Part shown: positions 11,411 to 11,473 of the stretch, piece after piece
Numbering within the stretch: the first letter of the stretch is position 1
How the letters are laid out: every line of letters starts with the position of its first letter
Assembly (NCBI GenBank): GCA_023421635.1
Contig: JAEZSU010000244.1
Location: forward strand, 1-11,473
DNA: 11,473 nucleotides
Origin: Actinomycetes bacterium
Lineage (GTDB): Bacteria > Actinomycetota > Actinomycetes > Actinomycetales > Microbacteriaceae
Direction: 5' to 3'
Position numbers and translations under genes: made by a program
The notes under the pieces: generated by a model
Seen by the model: only the letters and a program-made list of their open reading frames with translations
Told to the model about the DNA's origin: nothing
Databases searched by the model: none

Positions 11411-11473
11411 TCAACGACCGAAGCGTTTCGTCTCGCTGCGCTCGCTCAACGACCGAAGCGTTTCGTCTCGCTG
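11389..11473. repeat. 35-bp tandem repeat array (Microbacteriaceae-type), partial at window edge
   Basis: Units at 11389-11423 and 11424-11458 differ by one base (G or T at unit position 10), and a third begins at 11459 and runs off the window. Each unit starts CGTTTCGTCTCGCTGCG and ends CTCGCTCAACGACCGAAG; on minus this reads as CTTCGGTCGTTGAGCGAGCG then CAGCGAGACGAAACG. From memory, such GTTGAGCGAGCG/CGAAACG repeats are abundant between genes in Microbacteriaceae. Units are directly adjacent, without spacers. Confidence 0.85.

Noticed and set aside
10872..11414. Minus-strand open frame across the oxidase end and the repeats
   Set aside because: It runs through the inverted repeat and overlaps the oxidase; composition is Arg-rich and unlike a protein. 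A different minus frame (ending at 11261) has the better codon pattern.
11389..11473. CRISPR array
   Set aside because: The 35-bp units are directly contiguous with no variable spacers, and no cas gene is present.

Overview
The window is GC-rich throughout with strongly G/C-ending codons. It has leaderless-type gene starts, a thioester surface adhesin, a DevR-like response regulator, and at its right end a GTTGAGCGAGCG-type intergenic repeat that I recall from Microbacteriaceae. Together these point to a high-GC actinobacterium, most likely a member of the Microbacteriaceae. I see no rRNA, tRNA, phage, integrase, transposase or CRISPR array. Most of the window reads as ordinary chromosome.

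Layout, left to right. (1) A lipase-maturation-factor-family membrane protein (+), probably missing its first tens of residues beyond the window edge. (2) A bidirectional terminator hairpin separates it from a convergent 703-aa wall-anchored adhesin (-) with a thioester domain and three DUF5979 repeats. (3) A 335-bp non-coding divergent region lies between the adhesin and a NarL/DevR-type response regulator (+) with no kinase beside it. (4) An SDR oxidoreductase of the YohF type (-) converges on the regulator. (5) An 862-aa MMPL/RND exporter (-) lies upstream of the SDR and carries a long Gln/Ala/Leu/Asp heptad-repeat coiled coil. (6) Divergent from the exporter is a TetR regulator (+), overlapping by one base a 156-aa gene of unknown function (+). 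(7) An Lrp/AsnC regulator (+), preceded by phased TCAGTTG boxes, is followed 19 bp later by a PuuB/DadA-like FAD-dependent amine oxidase (+). (8) The last 337 bp hold an 18-bp inverted repeat with a 43-nt loop, the 3' remnant of a minus-strand gene, and a 35-bp tandem repeat array running off the window.

Three small regulatory modules can be proposed. They are TetR controlling the divergent exporter, Lrp controlling itself and the oxidase, and, more speculatively, the orphan response regulator acting on the divergent adhesin. Candidate operators were found by eye as palindromes at the expected places. Several starts (SDR, TetR, Lrp) have a -10-like hexamer 6 to 7 nt before the ATG and no usable Shine-Dalgarno, which suggests leaderless transcripts.

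I did not find a clearly new multi-gene system. The best leads are the unknown gene coupled to TetR, the multiply cross-linked adhesin architecture, the Lrp box arrangement, and the repeat-rich right edge where a gene end abuts the tandem array.
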